A stretch of 64,000 bases of DNA from Gillisia sp. UBA3175 (lineage in GTDB: Bacteria > Bacteroidota > Bacteroidia > Flavobacteriales > Flavobacteriaceae): assembly GCA_002364325.1 (NCBI GenBank), contig DEXV01000006.1:332-64331 (forward strand), written 5' to 3'. The notes below the pieces were generated by a model that was not told the origin of the DNA, searched no databases, and saw only the letters and a program-made list of their open reading frames with translations. The position numbers and the translations under genes were made by a program. Below are positions 18,525 to 27,743 of this stretch, piece after piece (within the stretch, counting starts at the first letter, position 1; each line of letters opens with the position of its first letter).

Positions 18525-19502
18525 TTACTTGTAAAGCACCTTTCTTACAGCTTTAACAACATCTTCACTATTCGGTAGCCAGTTTTTAAATAGTTCAGGA
18601 GAGTAAGGCGCTGGAGTATCTGCCGTGTTAATTTTAATTATAGGAGCATCTAAATAATCAAAAGCTTTTTCCTGTACTTGATAGGTGATCTCTGTAGCAA
18701 CATTCCCGAATGGCCATGCTTCTTCCAAGATCACTAATCTGTTTGTTTTTTTAACCGATTTTAAGATGGCTTCATAATCCATTGGTCTCACTGTACGTAA
18801 GTCGATGATTTCACAGGAGATCCCTTCCTTTTCTAATTCGTCTGCAGCTATGTAAGCCTCTTTAATTATCTTTCCAAAAGATACTATAGTAACATCTGTA
18901 CCTTCTCTTTTAATATCTGCAACTCCAATAGGAATCACATATTCTTCTTCAGGAACTTCTCCTTTATCACCGTACATCTGCTCACTTTCCATAAAAATCA
19001 CCGGATCGTTATCTCTAATTGCTGATTTTAATAAACCTTTTGCATCATATGGATTAGAAGGTACAACTACCTTTAAACCTGGACAGTTTGCAAACCAGCT
19101 TTCAAAAGCTTGAGAGTGAGTTGCAGCTAATTGCCCTGCAGAACCTGTTGGTCCTCTAAAAACGATAGGAATATTGAATTGCCCACCACTCATCTGGCGC
19201 ATCTTTGCTGCGTTGTTAATAATTTGATCTATTCCTACAAGTGCGAAGTTGAAGGTCATAAACTCTATAATAGGTCTATTTCCATTCATGGCACTTCCAA
19301 TACCTATTCCGGAGAAACCAAGTTCAGAGATTGGAGTATCGATCACACGCTCTGGACCAAATTCATCCAACATCCCTTTAGAGGCCTTATAAGCACCATT
19401 ATATTCGGCAACTTCTTCACCCATAAGGTAAATAGTATCATCCTTGCGCATTTCTTCGCTCATGGCTTGCTGGATCGCTTCTCTGAATTGAATTGTCTTC
19501 AT
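18525..19502 (-). CDS. pdhB: Pyruvate dehydrogenase E1 component, beta subunit
   Basis: Partner of the E1 alpha subunit in the pyruvate dehydrogenase complex (pyruvate to acetyl-CoA), cytosolic. 325 aa, full length. N-terminal MKTIQFREAIQQAMSEEM, then MGEEVAEYNGAYKASKG, GFSGIGIGSAMNG, the FMTFNFALVGIDQI block and C-terminal EEAWPFGNVATEI are all typical of the two-subunit type. pdhA and the E2 gene are not adjacent, as in many flavobacteria. Divergent from etfBA over a 174-base gap. A branched-chain E1 beta is less likely given the pyruvate-type motifs. Confidence 0.93.
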   Translation of the reverse strand: MKTIQFREAIQQAMSEEMRKDDTIYLMGEEVAEYNGAYKASKGMLDEFGPERVIDTPISELGFSGIGIGSAMNGNRPIIEFMTFNFALVGIDQIINNAAKMRQMSGGQFNIPIVFRGPTGSAGQLAATHSQAFESWFANCPGLKVVVPSNPYDAKGLLKSAIRDNDPVIFMESEQMYGDKGEVPEEEYVIPIGVADIKREGTDVTIVSFGKIIKEAYIAADELEKEGISCEIIDLRTVRPMDYEAILKSVKKTNRLVILEEAWPFGNVATEITYQVQEKAFDYLDAPIIKINTADTPAPYSPELFKNWLPNSEDVVKAVRKVLYK

Positions 19503-19630
19503 TCTATATATCTATACTGTTAATTCTTTCGCTATTAAAAAACAAAAATAGTAATTCAAAAAAGTTTAAACTACATCTAAGTTATAAAATATTTATTATG
19601 CATGCATAGTAAATTGTGTTTAAATTTACC

Positions 19631-19647
19631 TATCTTCGTGTTCACGA
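19631..19647 (+). promoter_or_regulatory. Possible etfBA promoter box with overlapping palindrome
   Basis: TATCTTCG (19631-19638) resembles the -7 consensus. It is overlapped by TCGTG-TT-CACGA (19636-19647), a perfect inverted repeat that could be an operator. The distance to the etfB ATG is about 30 bases. No convincing -33 box at normal spacing; inference only. Confidence 0.35.
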
Positions 19648-19676
19648 GAAATATTTATTTTAAAAAGACAATATAG

Positions 19677-20423
19677 ATGAAAATATTAGTGTGTATAAGT
19701 CACGTACCGGACACTACTTCCAAGATCAATTTTACAGACAATAACACTCAGTTTGACACCAATGGAGTCCAGTTTGTAATAAATCCGAATGATGAATTTG
19801 GTCTAACCCGAGCAATGTGGTTCAAAGAAAAACAAGGAGCAAGTGTAGATGTAATTAATGTAGGAGGTCCTGAGACCGAACCTACCTTAAGAAAAGCATT
19901 AGCAATTGGAGCCGATAATGCAATTCGCGTAAATACTCCCGCAAAAGATGGATTTCAGGTAGCTAAACAATTGGCAAATGTTGCTAAAAATGGCGCTTAT
20001 GATCTTGTTATTGCAGGGAGAGAATCTATAGATTATAATGGCGGAATGGTTCCTGGAATGTTGGCGGCATTATTACAAGCTAACTTTGTAAATACTTGTA
20101 TTAATCTTGAAATAGAAGGTGAAAATGCAACTGCTATTAGGGAGATAGATGGAGGAAAGGAAACCGTAACTGCTAAACTACCATTGGTAATTGGCGGTCA
20201 AAAAGGCTTAGTTGAAGAAAGCGATCTTAGGATCCCTAACATGCGTGGGATCATGATGGCGAGAAAAAAACCATTGTATGTTGTAGAACCTATTGAAGTT
20301 GCTGTGCAAACAGAAGCAGAAAAATTCGAAAAACCAGTCCCTAGAGGTGCCGTGAAATTGATAGATCCAGATAATTTAGATGAATTGATCGAACTGCTTC
20401 ATTCAGAAGCAAAGGTTATTTAA
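19677..20423 (+). CDS. etfB: Electron transfer flavoprotein, beta subunit
   Basis: Binds AMP and, with EtfA, carries electrons from acyl-CoA dehydrogenases to the quinone pool. 248 aa. Begins MKILVCISHVPDTTSKINF; NPNDEFGLTRAM and the signature AGRESIDYNGGMVPGMLAALL followed by VTAKLPLVIGGQKG are standard. First gene of an operon with etfA. The acyl-CoA dehydrogenase at 1.1 kb is a likely donor. Confidence 0.95.
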   Translation: MKILVCISHVPDTTSKINFTDNNTQFDTNGVQFVINPNDEFGLTRAMWFKEKQGASVDVINVGGPETEPTLRKALAIGADNAIRVNTPAKDGFQVAKQLANVAKNGAYDLVIAGRESIDYNGGMVPGMLAALLQANFVNTCINLEIEGENATAIREIDGGKETVTAKLPLVIGGQKGLVEESDLRIPNMRGIMMARKKPLYVVEPIEVAVQTEAEKFEKPVPRGAVKLIDPDNLDELIELLHSEAKVI

Positions 20424-20453
20424 TTTGAAAGTGGCCACCTAGCCATTTTCAAA
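20424..20453 (+). other. Hairpin between etfB and etfA
   Basis: TTTGAAAGTGGC (20424-20435) pairs with GCCATTTTCAAA (20442-20453), 12 bp with one G-U, six-base loop, starting directly after the etfB stop. No T run follows, so it is more likely an mRNA stability or processing element, or leaky attenuator, than a full terminator. Confidence 0.5.
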
Positions 20454-20487
20454 AGAAAATTAATATCCATCATAAAAAAATAAACAA

Positions 20488-21456
20488 ATGTCAGTTTTAG
20501 TATATATAGAATCCGAAGAAGGAAAATTTAAGAAAGCATCCTTAGAAGTTGCTTCCTATGCTAGGGAAGTTGCTCAAATGCTTCAAACAACCGTTACAGG
20601 AATCACATTTAACACCGATGATGTTTCTGAACTTGCTACCTACGGGGTAGATAAAGTATTAAAGGTGAACAATGAAAAATTGAAGAATTTTAATGCTGAA
20701 GCTTATGCAGATACTATAAAACAAGCTGCAGAGAAGGAAGGAACTAAAGTTGTGGTGGTTAGCCAAAGCGCAAACAGTAAATATTTAGCACCACTTTTAG
20801 CGGTTCATTTAAATGCAGGCTATGCATCTAATGTAGTATCGCTTCCAGAAAGTGCTAGTCCTTTTGTAGTTAAAAGAACGGCGTTCACAAACAAAGCCTT
20901 CAATTTTACAAAAATTGATACCGATGTAAAGATCTTAGGCGTTTCTAAAAATGCCTTTGGTGTTAAAGAATCTCAGGCCAGTGCTACTGCCGAAGATTTT
21001 TCACCTAGCTTAACTTCAGAAGACTTTTCTGTGAATGTAACTAATGTAGATAAAGCTAAAGATAAAGTAACTATTGCAGATGCAGAGATCGTTGTTTCTG
21101 CAGGAAGAGGATTAAAAGGTCCTGAGAACTGGGGAATGATAGAGGATCTAGCAGAAACTTTAGGTGCAGCAACGGCATGTTCTAAACCAGTTAGCGACAT
21201 GGGCTGGAGACCTCATGGTGAGCATGTTGGACAAACAGGAAAACCTGTGGCTACCAATTTATATATTGCCATTGGAATCTCTGGAGCTATCCAGCATTTA
21301 GCTGGAATTAACTCTTCAAAAGTTAAATTAGTTATCAATAACGATCCGGAAGCGCCGTTCTTTAAGGCAGCAGATTATGGGGTTGTTGGTGATGCCTTTG
21401 AAATTGTCCCAAAACTAAATGAAAAACTAAAAGAATTTAAAGCTAAAAACGCATAA
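20488..21456 (+). CDS. etfA: Electron transfer flavoprotein, alpha subunit
   Basis: FAD-binding subunit of ETF, 322 aa. The C-terminal FAD domain shows VVSAGRGLKGPENW (start of the domain), DMGWRPHGEHVGQTGKPV and the signature NNDPEAPFFKAADYGVVGDA. N-terminal 190 residues are the ETF alpha/beta domain. Co-transcribed with etfB across a 64-base spacer that holds a hairpin, and ended by a strong terminator. Confidence 0.95.
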   Translation: MSVLVYIESEEGKFKKASLEVASYAREVAQMLQTTVTGITFNTDDVSELATYGVDKVLKVNNEKLKNFNAEAYADTIKQAAEKEGTKVVVVSQSANSKYLAPLLAVHLNAGYASNVVSLPESASPFVVKRTAFTNKAFNFTKIDTDVKILGVSKNAFGVKESQASATAEDFSPSLTSEDFSVNVTNVDKAKDKVTIADAEIVVSAGRGLKGPENWGMIEDLAETLGAATACSKPVSDMGWRPHGEHVGQTGKPVATNLYIAIGISGAIQHLAGINSSKVKLVINNDPEAPFFKAADYGVVGDAFEIVPKLNEKLKEFKAKNA

Positions 21457-21477
21457 TTTTTTTAACTTGCGAGCTTT

Positions 21478-21527
21478 AAAAGGGCTGTCTAAATCTGGTA
21501 TTATGTCCTTATTTAGACAGCCCTTTT
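21478..21527 (+). terminator. Terminator after etfA
   Basis: Perfect 17-bp stem AAAAGGGCTGTCTAAAT / ATTTAGACAGCCCTTTT with a 16-base loop, between etfA and the nuclease gene. The stem is unusually long. Confidence 0.88.
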
Positions 21528-21540
21528 CAATTATTGGTAT

Positions 21541-22155
21541 ATGAGCTTAATACGCCTTAATATAAAAGGAATCTCTTATAGTCAAACCCAAAACGGCGCC
21601 TACGCACTTATATTAAGTGAAGTAGACGGCGATAGAAAACTCCCAATTGTTATTGGAGCCTTCGAGGCACAGTCTATTGCCATTGCTTTGGAAAAGGAAA
21701 TTAAACCTCCCCGTCCTCTCACCCACGATCTATTTAAGAACTTTTGCGACAGATTTGCCATTACGGTAAAACAAGTGATCATTCATAAATTAGTAGATGG
21801 AGTTTTTTATTCTAGCCTTATTTGTGAGCGAGATAAAATTGAAGAGGTTATAGATGCCAGAACCAGCGATGCTATTGCTTTGGCTTTAAGATTTAATGCC
21901 CCTATTTTTACTTATAAGAATATTTTAGACAAAGCCGGGATCTTTTTAAAAGGAGAATCTGGCGCACTTACGCCAACGGGCGAGAAAGAAGCAGCTATAG
22001 TAGATGATATTCTTGCAGAAAATATAGAACCAGAAGGAGACGATTATAAAAAAATGTCTCTCGAAGAATTGGAAAATTCACTAGATCAGTCGGTTAAAAA
22101 TGAAGATTATGAAAAGGCAGCCAGGATTAGAGACGAAATTTCAAAAAGAAAATAA
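21541..22155 (+). CDS. Bifunctional nuclease family protein (DUF151) with UvrB/UvrC motif
   Basis: 204 aa. Residues 1-135 are the DUF151/bifunctional nuclease domain (SEVDGDRKLPIVIGAFEAQSI, DARTSDAIALALR). Some members were reported to have DNase and RNase activity. The C-terminal 40 residues (SLEELENSLDQSV... DYEKAARIRDEISK) form a UvrB/UvrC helical-hairpin motif, often a protein-interaction element. The nupC fusion starts 10 bases after the stop, so the two are likely co-transcribed. The nuclease role is family-based inference. Confidence 0.87.
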   Translation: MSLIRLNIKGISYSQTQNGAYALILSEVDGDRKLPIVIGAFEAQSIAIALEKEIKPPRPLTHDLFKNFCDRFAITVKQVIIHKLVDGVFYSSLICERDKIEEVIDARTSDAIALALRFNAPIFTYKNILDKAGIFLKGESGALTPTGEKEAAIVDDILAENIEPEGDDYKKMSLEELENSLDQSVKNEDYEKAARIRDEISKRK

Positions 22156-22165
22156 GTAGTTGTTT

Positions 22166-23875
22166 ATGAAGAAATACTGGTGTTACCTGTTCTTTGTTTT
22201 ATTCGGAATTATTACCGCTCATTCCCAATCAATTTCAAAATCATGGACCCTTGAGTCCATACCAGATAGCAAACAAAGCGCCTCTGAATTTTCTTCTAAA
22301 GACAATCTAACCTTAACGGAAGGCCGCTTCACAATTAAGTCTGAAATTAGCGACTCTCTTAAATCTGAAGGAGATTATCTATACCAAAACAATCTTTTGG
22401 TATTTTTCTACACCAAGCCCGCAGGAGATTCTATTAAAAGATTCAGAATTACCGAATTAACCGAAGAAGCACTATTAATATCAGATAATAACAGCACTTA
22501 TACTTTTAAGGAAACTCCTCTTCTTATAGAAGAAGTTATCCCGGTTAATACAAATAAACAAATCATTCCAAGTGCTGGAATCTCCTTTAATAGCGTTGCT
22601 AGAGGTATTTTAGGAATGGTATCGCTTTTACTAATTGCTTTTCTATTTAGCAGTAGCAGAAGATCCATAAACTGGAAGACGGTTCTTATTGGGCTGGGAG
22701 CACAAATGTTACTCGCAATTGGAGTTCTAAAGATCACTTTTGTAAAAAATATATTCGAATTTGTGGGTGGAATCTTTGTATTGATCCTAGATTTTACAAG
22801 AGCAGGAAGTAAATTTTTATTAGGTGGGATGATGGATGTAGATAGTTTTGGATTTATCTTTTTATTCCAAGTACTCCCTACTATTATCTTCTTTTCCGCA
22901 TTAACTTCTGTATTGTTTTATCTTGGAGTTATTCAAATTGTTGTAAAAGGAATGGCAAAAGTTCTAACTAAACTAATGGGTATTTCAGGAGCTGAAAGCT
23001 TAAGCGTTGCTGGAAATATCTTTTTAGGTCAAACCGAAGCCCCATTAATGATTAAGGCATATTTAGAACGCATGAATCGTTCTGAAATATTATTGGTAAT
23101 GATTGGCGGAATGGCAACTGTTGCAGGCGGTGTGCTTGCTGCATATATAGGTTTTCTTGGTGGTGACGATCCGGAACTCAGACTGCAATTTGCGAAACAT
23201 TTATTGGCCGCATCTGTAATGGCAGCACCTGGAGCTATTGTTATTTCAAAGATGTTGTACCCTCAGATTGAAGCAATTAACACCAATGTGGAGGTTTCTT
23301 CAGAAAAAATTGGTTCCAATATATTAGATGCTATTGCTAATGGAACTACAGAAGGATTAAAGCTTGCAGCTAACGTAGCAGCAATGTTATTGGTATTTAT
23401 AGCATTTATTGCAATGATAAATTATCTGTTAGGCTGGATTGGCGGAATTACAACGCTGAATTCAGTAATGGCAGAATATACTCCTTATACTAAGTTTTCT
23501 TTGGAATCTATTTTAGGGACGGTTTTCGCGCCCTTAATGTGGCTTATTGGTGTTGCAAAAGAAGATATGATGCTTATGGGTCAACTGCTAGGAATTAAGC
23601 TTGCTGCCAGTGAATTTGTTGGATATATCCAACTAGCCGATCTTAAGAATCCGATGAATGCACTTAGTCTTAATTACGAAAAATCTGTAATTATGGCAAC
23701 CTATATGCTTTGTGGATTTGCTAATTTTGCTTCAATTGGGATACAAATTGGAGGAATAGGTTCTTTGGCTCCTGGACAGCGTAAAACACTTTCTGAATTT
23801 GGAATGAAAGCACTTCTGGGCGGTACTATTGCATCTTTACTTTCTGCAACAATTGCAGGAATGATCATTGGATAA
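22166..23875 (+). CDS. Concentrative nucleoside transporter (NupC/CNT) with N-terminal extracytoplasmic domain
   Basis: 569 aa from the ATG at 22166 (a TTG two codons upstream is less likely). Residues 1-20 are a Sec signal ending AHSQ. Residues about 24-130 form a strand-rich domain resembling lipocalin-like families (WTLESIP..., LTEGRFTI, DYLYQNNLLVFFYT). From about residue 145 the cation-coupled nucleoside transporter follows: GGMMDVDSFGFIFLFQVLP, GQTEAPLMIKAYL (the signature with Gln and Glu), and LCGFANFASIGIQIGGIG. Normal CNT proteins are about 400 aa, so the first 145 residues are an added periplasmic module. It imports nucleosides, matching the two kinases in the window. Confidence 0.9.
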   Translation: MKKYWCYLFFVLFGIITAHSQSISKSWTLESIPDSKQSASEFSSKDNLTLTEGRFTIKSEISDSLKSEGDYLYQNNLLVFFYTKPAGDSIKRFRITELTEEALLISDNNSTYTFKETPLLIEEVIPVNTNKQIIPSAGISFNSVARGILGMVSLLLIAFLFSSSRRSINWKTVLIGLGAQMLLAIGVLKITFVKNIFEFVGGIFVLILDFTRAGSKFLLGGMMDVDSFGFIFLFQVLPTIIFFSALTSVLFYLGVIQIVVKGMAKVLTKLMGISGAESLSVAGNIFLGQTEAPLMIKAYLERMNRSEILLVMIGGMATVAGGVLAAYIGFLGGDDPELRLQFAKHLLAASVMAAPGAIVISKMLYPQIEAINTNVEVSSEKIGSNILDAIANGTTEGLKLAANVAAMLLVFIAFIAMINYLLGWIGGITTLNSVMAEYTPYTKFSLESILGTVFAPLMWLIGVAKEDMMLMGQLLGIKLAASEFVGYIQLADLKNPMNALSLNYEKSVIMATYMLCGFANFASIGIQIGGIGSLAPGQRKTLSEFGMKALLGGTIASLLSATIAGMIIG

Positions 23876-24117
23876 ACCTCATAATTAAAAGAACTATTTG
23901 AAGATTTAATAAACTTTAATCTTCGAGTTAGAAAATAGACTTGGAAATTTGGTTTAGAAAATTATTCGCTAATACGAAATCTAAAAAAATATAAATTTCT
24001 AAGGAAACTTATCCTCTCAAGCTTTCTTAACTTACCCATAAAAATTAATTGGATTAATTACAAATTGGGCATTCAATTTTCAAGCCCTTTATATACCAAA
24101 ATAGTTAACTTTTTAGA
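23876..24117. other. Intergenic region between nupC and brkB-like gene
   Basis: 242 AT-rich bases. It contains a weak hairpin GAAGATT / AATCTTC (23900-23924) without a T run, possibly a poor terminator for nupC, and the upstream region of the next gene. No clear promoter box. Confidence 0.4.
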
Positions 24118-25095
24118 ATGAACCAATCACAAAAAACAAGAAAATATCGTGGCGAAGATGCGCAATGGCCTCATCAGATTCCTTTGGCAGGTTGGATAGA
24201 TATCGGTAAGAGAACTTTCCACGAAATGAAAGCAGATAATGTCCAGATTGTGGCCGCAGGTGTAGCGTTCTACTTCTTTTTATCAGTTTTCCCTACTATC
24301 ATCGCAACAATTTCCGTGTATAGTTTAGTAATAGAACCGGACCAAATTCGAGAACAAATTTCGAAATTAAGTCTCATTTTACCCGAACAGGCGTTTGGAA
24401 TGATAAAAGAATTTTTGGAGCCGGTTATTGCTAAATCAGATAAGGAAATTGGCTGGGGATTGGCAATAAGTGTATTGGTAAGTATCTGGAGTGCAAATAA
24501 GGGAACCAGCGCCCTTTTTGAGGGAGTGAATATTGCTTATGACGAGAACGATACTCGAGGTATTATCAAAAAAAATTTATTGACCTTACTCTTCACTTTA
24601 GGTGGCGTTGTAGTTGGACTTATCAGTTTATTGATCGTTATTTTTTTTCCATTACTTATTAAAAATCTTGGACTTACTCCTCAAATAGAACATATGCTTA
24701 CTTGGGTTCGTTGGGTTTTGTTGGGAATAATTTTAGTTTTAACTCTAAGTATGGTTTATAAATTTGCTCCGAATCGTCGCAGTCCCAAGCTACGATGGGT
24801 AAGTTGGGGTGCATTGCTGGGATCTTTACTTTGGCTTGCAGGCTCTATGTTATTTTCTTGGTATGTGAGCAATTTTGGCAGTTATGATGATCTCTACGGA
24901 AGTTTTGCCGCAGTAGCTATTTTAATGCTTTGGCTTTTTTTAACTGCATTTATTGTACTGATGGGTGCCGAAATAAATTCAGAAATGGAACATCAAACCA
25001 GATATGATACCACAATTGGACAAGAAAGACCAATGGGAGAACGAAATGCTCATCATGCAGATCGTTGTGCAATAAGGGATTTGGACGATTGCTAA
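24118..25095 (+). CDS. YihY/BrkB-family inner membrane protein
   Basis: 325 aa polytopic protein with six predicted helices. Conserved features are DNVQIVAAGVAFYFFLSVFPTI near residues 40-60, SIWSANKGTSALFEGVNIAYDE (about 122-143), and W-GALLGSLLWLAGSMLFSWYVSNFGSYDDLYGSFAAVAILMLWLF toward the C-terminus, split here by wording only. This is the family once called ribonuclease BN by mistake; its function is unknown, probably a transporter or lipid flippase. The C-terminus is hydrophilic with a His-rich GERNAHHADR stretch. Monocistronic by appearance. Confidence 0.88.
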   Translation: MNQSQKTRKYRGEDAQWPHQIPLAGWIDIGKRTFHEMKADNVQIVAAGVAFYFFLSVFPTIIATISVYSLVIEPDQIREQISKLSLILPEQAFGMIKEFLEPVIAKSDKEIGWGLAISVLVSIWSANKGTSALFEGVNIAYDENDTRGIIKKNLLTLLFTLGGVVVGLISLLIVIFFPLLIKNLGLTPQIEHMLTWVRWVLLGIILVLTLSMVYKFAPNRRSPKLRWVSWGALLGSLLWLAGSMLFSWYVSNFGSYDDLYGSFAAVAILMLWLFLTAFIVLMGAEINSEMEHQTRYDTTIGQERPMGERNAHHADRCAIRDLDDC

Positions 25096-25203
25096 TTCTC
25101 GTTGATACAAAGTTGATAACTCTTAGGGATTTTGGCAGTTGCTTTTGCCTGTTTTCTTATTTTTAGAAAATATATTTTATAGAATTTTCAGAAAGACCAT
25201 ATC

Positions 25204-26028
25204 ATGCAACAATACCACGATCTTGTAAAACACGTCCTAGAAAATGGGACTCAAAAAGGCGATAGAACCGGAACAGGTACGAAAAGTGTTTTCGGCTACC
25301 AGATGCGCTTCGATCTAAGTAAAGGTTTCCCGATGTTAACTACCAAAAAATTGCATCTTAAATCTATTATTTATGAGCTGCTCTGGTTTTTAAATGGAGA
25401 TACTAATATTGAATACCTTCAAGAAAACGGTGTGCGTATATGGAATGATTGGGCAGATGAATATGGAGATCTTGGTCCTGTTTATGGTCACCAATGGAGA
25501 AATTGGAATAGTGAAGAAATAGACCAGATCTCAGAGTTAATAGACACTCTAAAGAATAATCCAAATAGCAGAAGAATGTTGGTTTCTGCATGGAATCCTT
25601 CAGTGTTGCCAGATACTTCAAAATCATTTTCAGAAAATGTCGCCAATGGAAAAGCTGCTTTACCACCATGCCATGCATTTTTTCAGTTCTATGTAGCCGA
25701 TGGAAAACTGTCATGTCAGCTCTATCAAAGAAGTGCCGATATATTTTTAGGCGTTCCTTTCAATATTGCATCCTATGCCCTATTCACCATGATGATCGCA
25801 CAGGTTTGCGGTTACCAAGCAGGAGACTTTATCCACACTTTTGGAGATGCCCATATCTATAACAATCATATAGAACAACTGGAGTTACAGTTAGATCGGG
25901 ATCTTAGACCATTACCAATTATGAAGATCAATCCGGAGATTAAAGACATCTTTGGCTTTAAATTTGATGACTTCACCCTAGAAAACTACGACCCGCACCC
26001 CCATATAAAAGGAAAAGTCGCAGTTTAA
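25204..26028 (+). CDS. thyA: Thymidylate synthase
   Basis: Methylates dUMP to dTMP using methylene-tetrahydrofolate, releasing dihydrofolate for FolA (30.6 kb). 274 aa, about 10 longer than E. coli ThyA because of an insert near residues 137-150. Arg21 in GDRTGTGT and catalytic Cys156 in [10 protein letters not shown] are present, as is the dUMP-binding [14 protein letters not shown]. Followed after 15 bases by a TonB-C-domain protein gene. Confidence 0.97.
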   Translation: MQQYHDLVKHVLENGTQKGDRTGTGTKSVFGYQMRFDLSKGFPMLTTKKLHLKSIIYELLWFLNGDTNIEYLQENGVRIWNDWADEYGDLGPVYGHQWRNWNSEEIDQISELIDTLKNNPNSRRMLVSAWNPSVLPDTSKSFSENVANGKAALPPCHAFFQFYVADGKLSCQLYQRSADIFLGVPFNIASYALFTMMIAQVCGYQAGDFIHTFGDAHIYNNHIEQLELQLDRDLRPLPIMKINPEIKDIFGFKFDDFTLENYDPHPHIKGKVAV

Positions 26029-26043
26029 TTAATAGCACCTACC

Positions 26044-26460
26044 ATGAAAAAATTACTTTTTATTGCCGGAATTTTTATTATTACCGCAACTACTCAAGCC
26101 CAAGAAGGTGTTACCGTAAAGGGAAATACTATTACTGTAAAGGAAATTGGACCTGTTTGGCCTGGCTGCGAGACCAGTGATGCATCTTCAGACGATTGTT
26201 TTAATAAGCAGTTAGCTAAACATATCAAGGCTAATTTTAAATATCCTAAAGATGCCAATGGCAAAATTGTAAGAGGTAGATCTGTGATCACTTTTTATAT
26301 AGATGCTGCTGGAAAAGTTTGTAAAGTTTCTGCTGAAGGACCTCAAAAATTAGTGAACCAAGAGGCCATTAGAATTACTAAATTGTTCCCAGTTATGAAA
26401 CCTGGACACAGTGGTGGAAAAAAGATCGAAGTTAAATATAAGATGCCATTTAATTTTTAA
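26044..26460 (+). CDS. Periplasmic TonB C-terminal-domain protein
   Basis: 138 aa with a signal peptide ending TTQAQ. The mature protein is a single TonB_C-like domain: VWPGCE (the start of this Bacteroidota subgroup), CFNKQLAKHIKANFKYP, then GRSVITFYIDAAGKVCKV and AIRITKLFPVMKPG. There is no N-terminal membrane anchor or proline spacer, so it is not a classical TonB but a soluble relative common in Bacteroidota. Cys residues in WPGC and DDCF may form a disulfide. Probably co-transcribed with thyA. Function unknown. Confidence 0.8.
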   Translation: MKKLLFIAGIFIITATTQAQEGVTVKGNTITVKEIGPVWPGCETSDASSDDCFNKQLAKHIKANFKYPKDANGKIVRGRSVITFYIDAAGKVCKVSAEGPQKLVNQEAIRITKLFPVMKPGHSGGKKIEVKYKMPFNF

Positions 26461-26528
26461 AGTTTATTTTTATTCACACTTTAACTTCGCATTAACTCTG
26501 GTTCATTTCACCCATTCCTAAAATATTG

Positions 26529-26536
26529 TAACTTTG
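26529..26536 (+). promoter_or_regulatory. Promoter -7 box for egtB
   Basis: TAACTTTG, an exact TAnnTTTG match, 29 bases before the egtB ATG. The -33 region is only partly recognisable (ATTT about 20 bases upstream). Confidence 0.5.
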
Positions 26537-26564
26537 AGAGGTAGCAAAGCTTACCGCTTAAATT

Positions 26565-27728
26565 ATGATCACCAAAGAAAAATTATTTCAACTTTTTAAA
26601 GATACCAGAGCGCAAACGGAATCCATTTGTGCACCGCTTGAAATTGAAGACTATGTGGTGCAGCCTATTGAGGATGTTTCCCCACCAAAATGGCATTTAG
26701 GTCATACTACTTGGTTCTTCGAAGAATTTATTCTGAAGAAATATCAGAAAGAGTACGAGGTGTTCGATGAGCACTCTGCATTCGTGTTTAATAGTTATTA
26801 CGAAAGTGTTGGAGAAAAGGTTATAAGAACAGATAGAGGTAATCTTTCGAGACCAACCGTCGCTTGGATCTACAAATACAGAACCCACGTTACCAAAGCC
26901 ATTACTAACTTTTTTGAAAAAAGCGATAGTTTTTCTGATGAGATCTTAAACGTTATGGAAATTGGATGTCATCATGAAAAACAACATCAAGAACTTTTAC
27001 TTACAGATATAAAATACATCCTTGGGAATAATCCGCTATTGCCTAAATATTCTGAATTTAAAGAGAATCCAGTTGAAATAATCCAACAAAAATGGATACC
27101 AATCCCTGAAGGTATTTATGAAATAGGTCATAAAGGGGATTCTTTTTTTTACGATAATGAAATAGGTATGCACAAAGTATTTTTAAATAGATTCGAGATC
27201 TCCAATAAACTGGTAACCAATTCAGAATTTCTGGAATTTATGGAAGCAGGCGGTTATAAAGATGTTTTATTATGGCATGCTGAAGCTTGGGATTGGATAA
27301 ATAAAAATAATGTAAATGCGCCTTCCTACTGGCATAAGATCGATAATAAATGGCATCAATATACCTTAGAAGGCTTAAAACCTCTAAATTTAAACGCACC
27401 ACTTGCTCATATCTCATATTATGAAGCTTTTGCCTATTCTCAATGGAAAGGATTAAGATTACCTACAGAGTTTGAATGGGAAGTAGCTCAATCTAAATTT
27501 GAATGGGGTTCACGATGGGAATGGACAGAAAGTGCGTACAGCCCTTACCCTAACTATAAAAAAGCAGATGGTGCCTTAGGCGAATACAACGGTAAATTCA
27601 TGGTTAACCAAAAAGTGTTGCGTGGAGGATCTGTTGCAACTTCAGAAAAACACACGAGACCTACGTATAGAAATTTTTTTCACCCACATTTAAAATGGCA
27701 GTTCACAGGAGTAAGATTGGCTAAATAA
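26565..27728 (+). CDS. egtB: Ergothioneine biosynthesis sulfoxide synthase EgtB
   Basis: Non-heme iron enzyme that joins trimethylhistidine (hercynine) to a thiol donor with O2. 387 aa. N-terminal DinB-like domain with the iron ligands His47 (WHLGHTTW) and the H-x3-H-x-E motif H137/H141 in HHEKQHQE; C-terminal FGE-sulfatase/C-type-lectin-like domain (about 180-387) with LRLPTEFEWEVA and VLRGGSVAT. No egtA or egtC is nearby, so the thiol donor may be cysteine rather than gamma-glutamylcysteine, as in EgtB of Chloracidobacterium; inference. Its own promoter box precedes it and egtD follows 15 bases later. OvoA is unlikely because there is no fused methyltransferase. Confidence 0.93.
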   Translation: MITKEKLFQLFKDTRAQTESICAPLEIEDYVVQPIEDVSPPKWHLGHTTWFFEEFILKKYQKEYEVFDEHSAFVFNSYYESVGEKVIRTDRGNLSRPTVAWIYKYRTHVTKAITNFFEKSDSFSDEILNVMEIGCHHEKQHQELLLTDIKYILGNNPLLPKYSEFKENPVEIIQQKWIPIPEGIYEIGHKGDSFFYDNEIGMHKVFLNRFEISNKLVTNSEFLEFMEAGGYKDVLLWHAEAWDWINKNNVNAPSYWHKIDNKWHQYTLEGLKPLNLNAPLAHISYYEAFAYSQWKGLRLPTEFEWEVAQSKFEWGSRWEWTESAYSPYPNYKKADGALGEYNGKFMVNQKVLRGGSVATSEKHTRPTYRNFFHPHLKWQFTGVRLAK

Positions 27729-27743
27729 AAAGACAATAATTAG

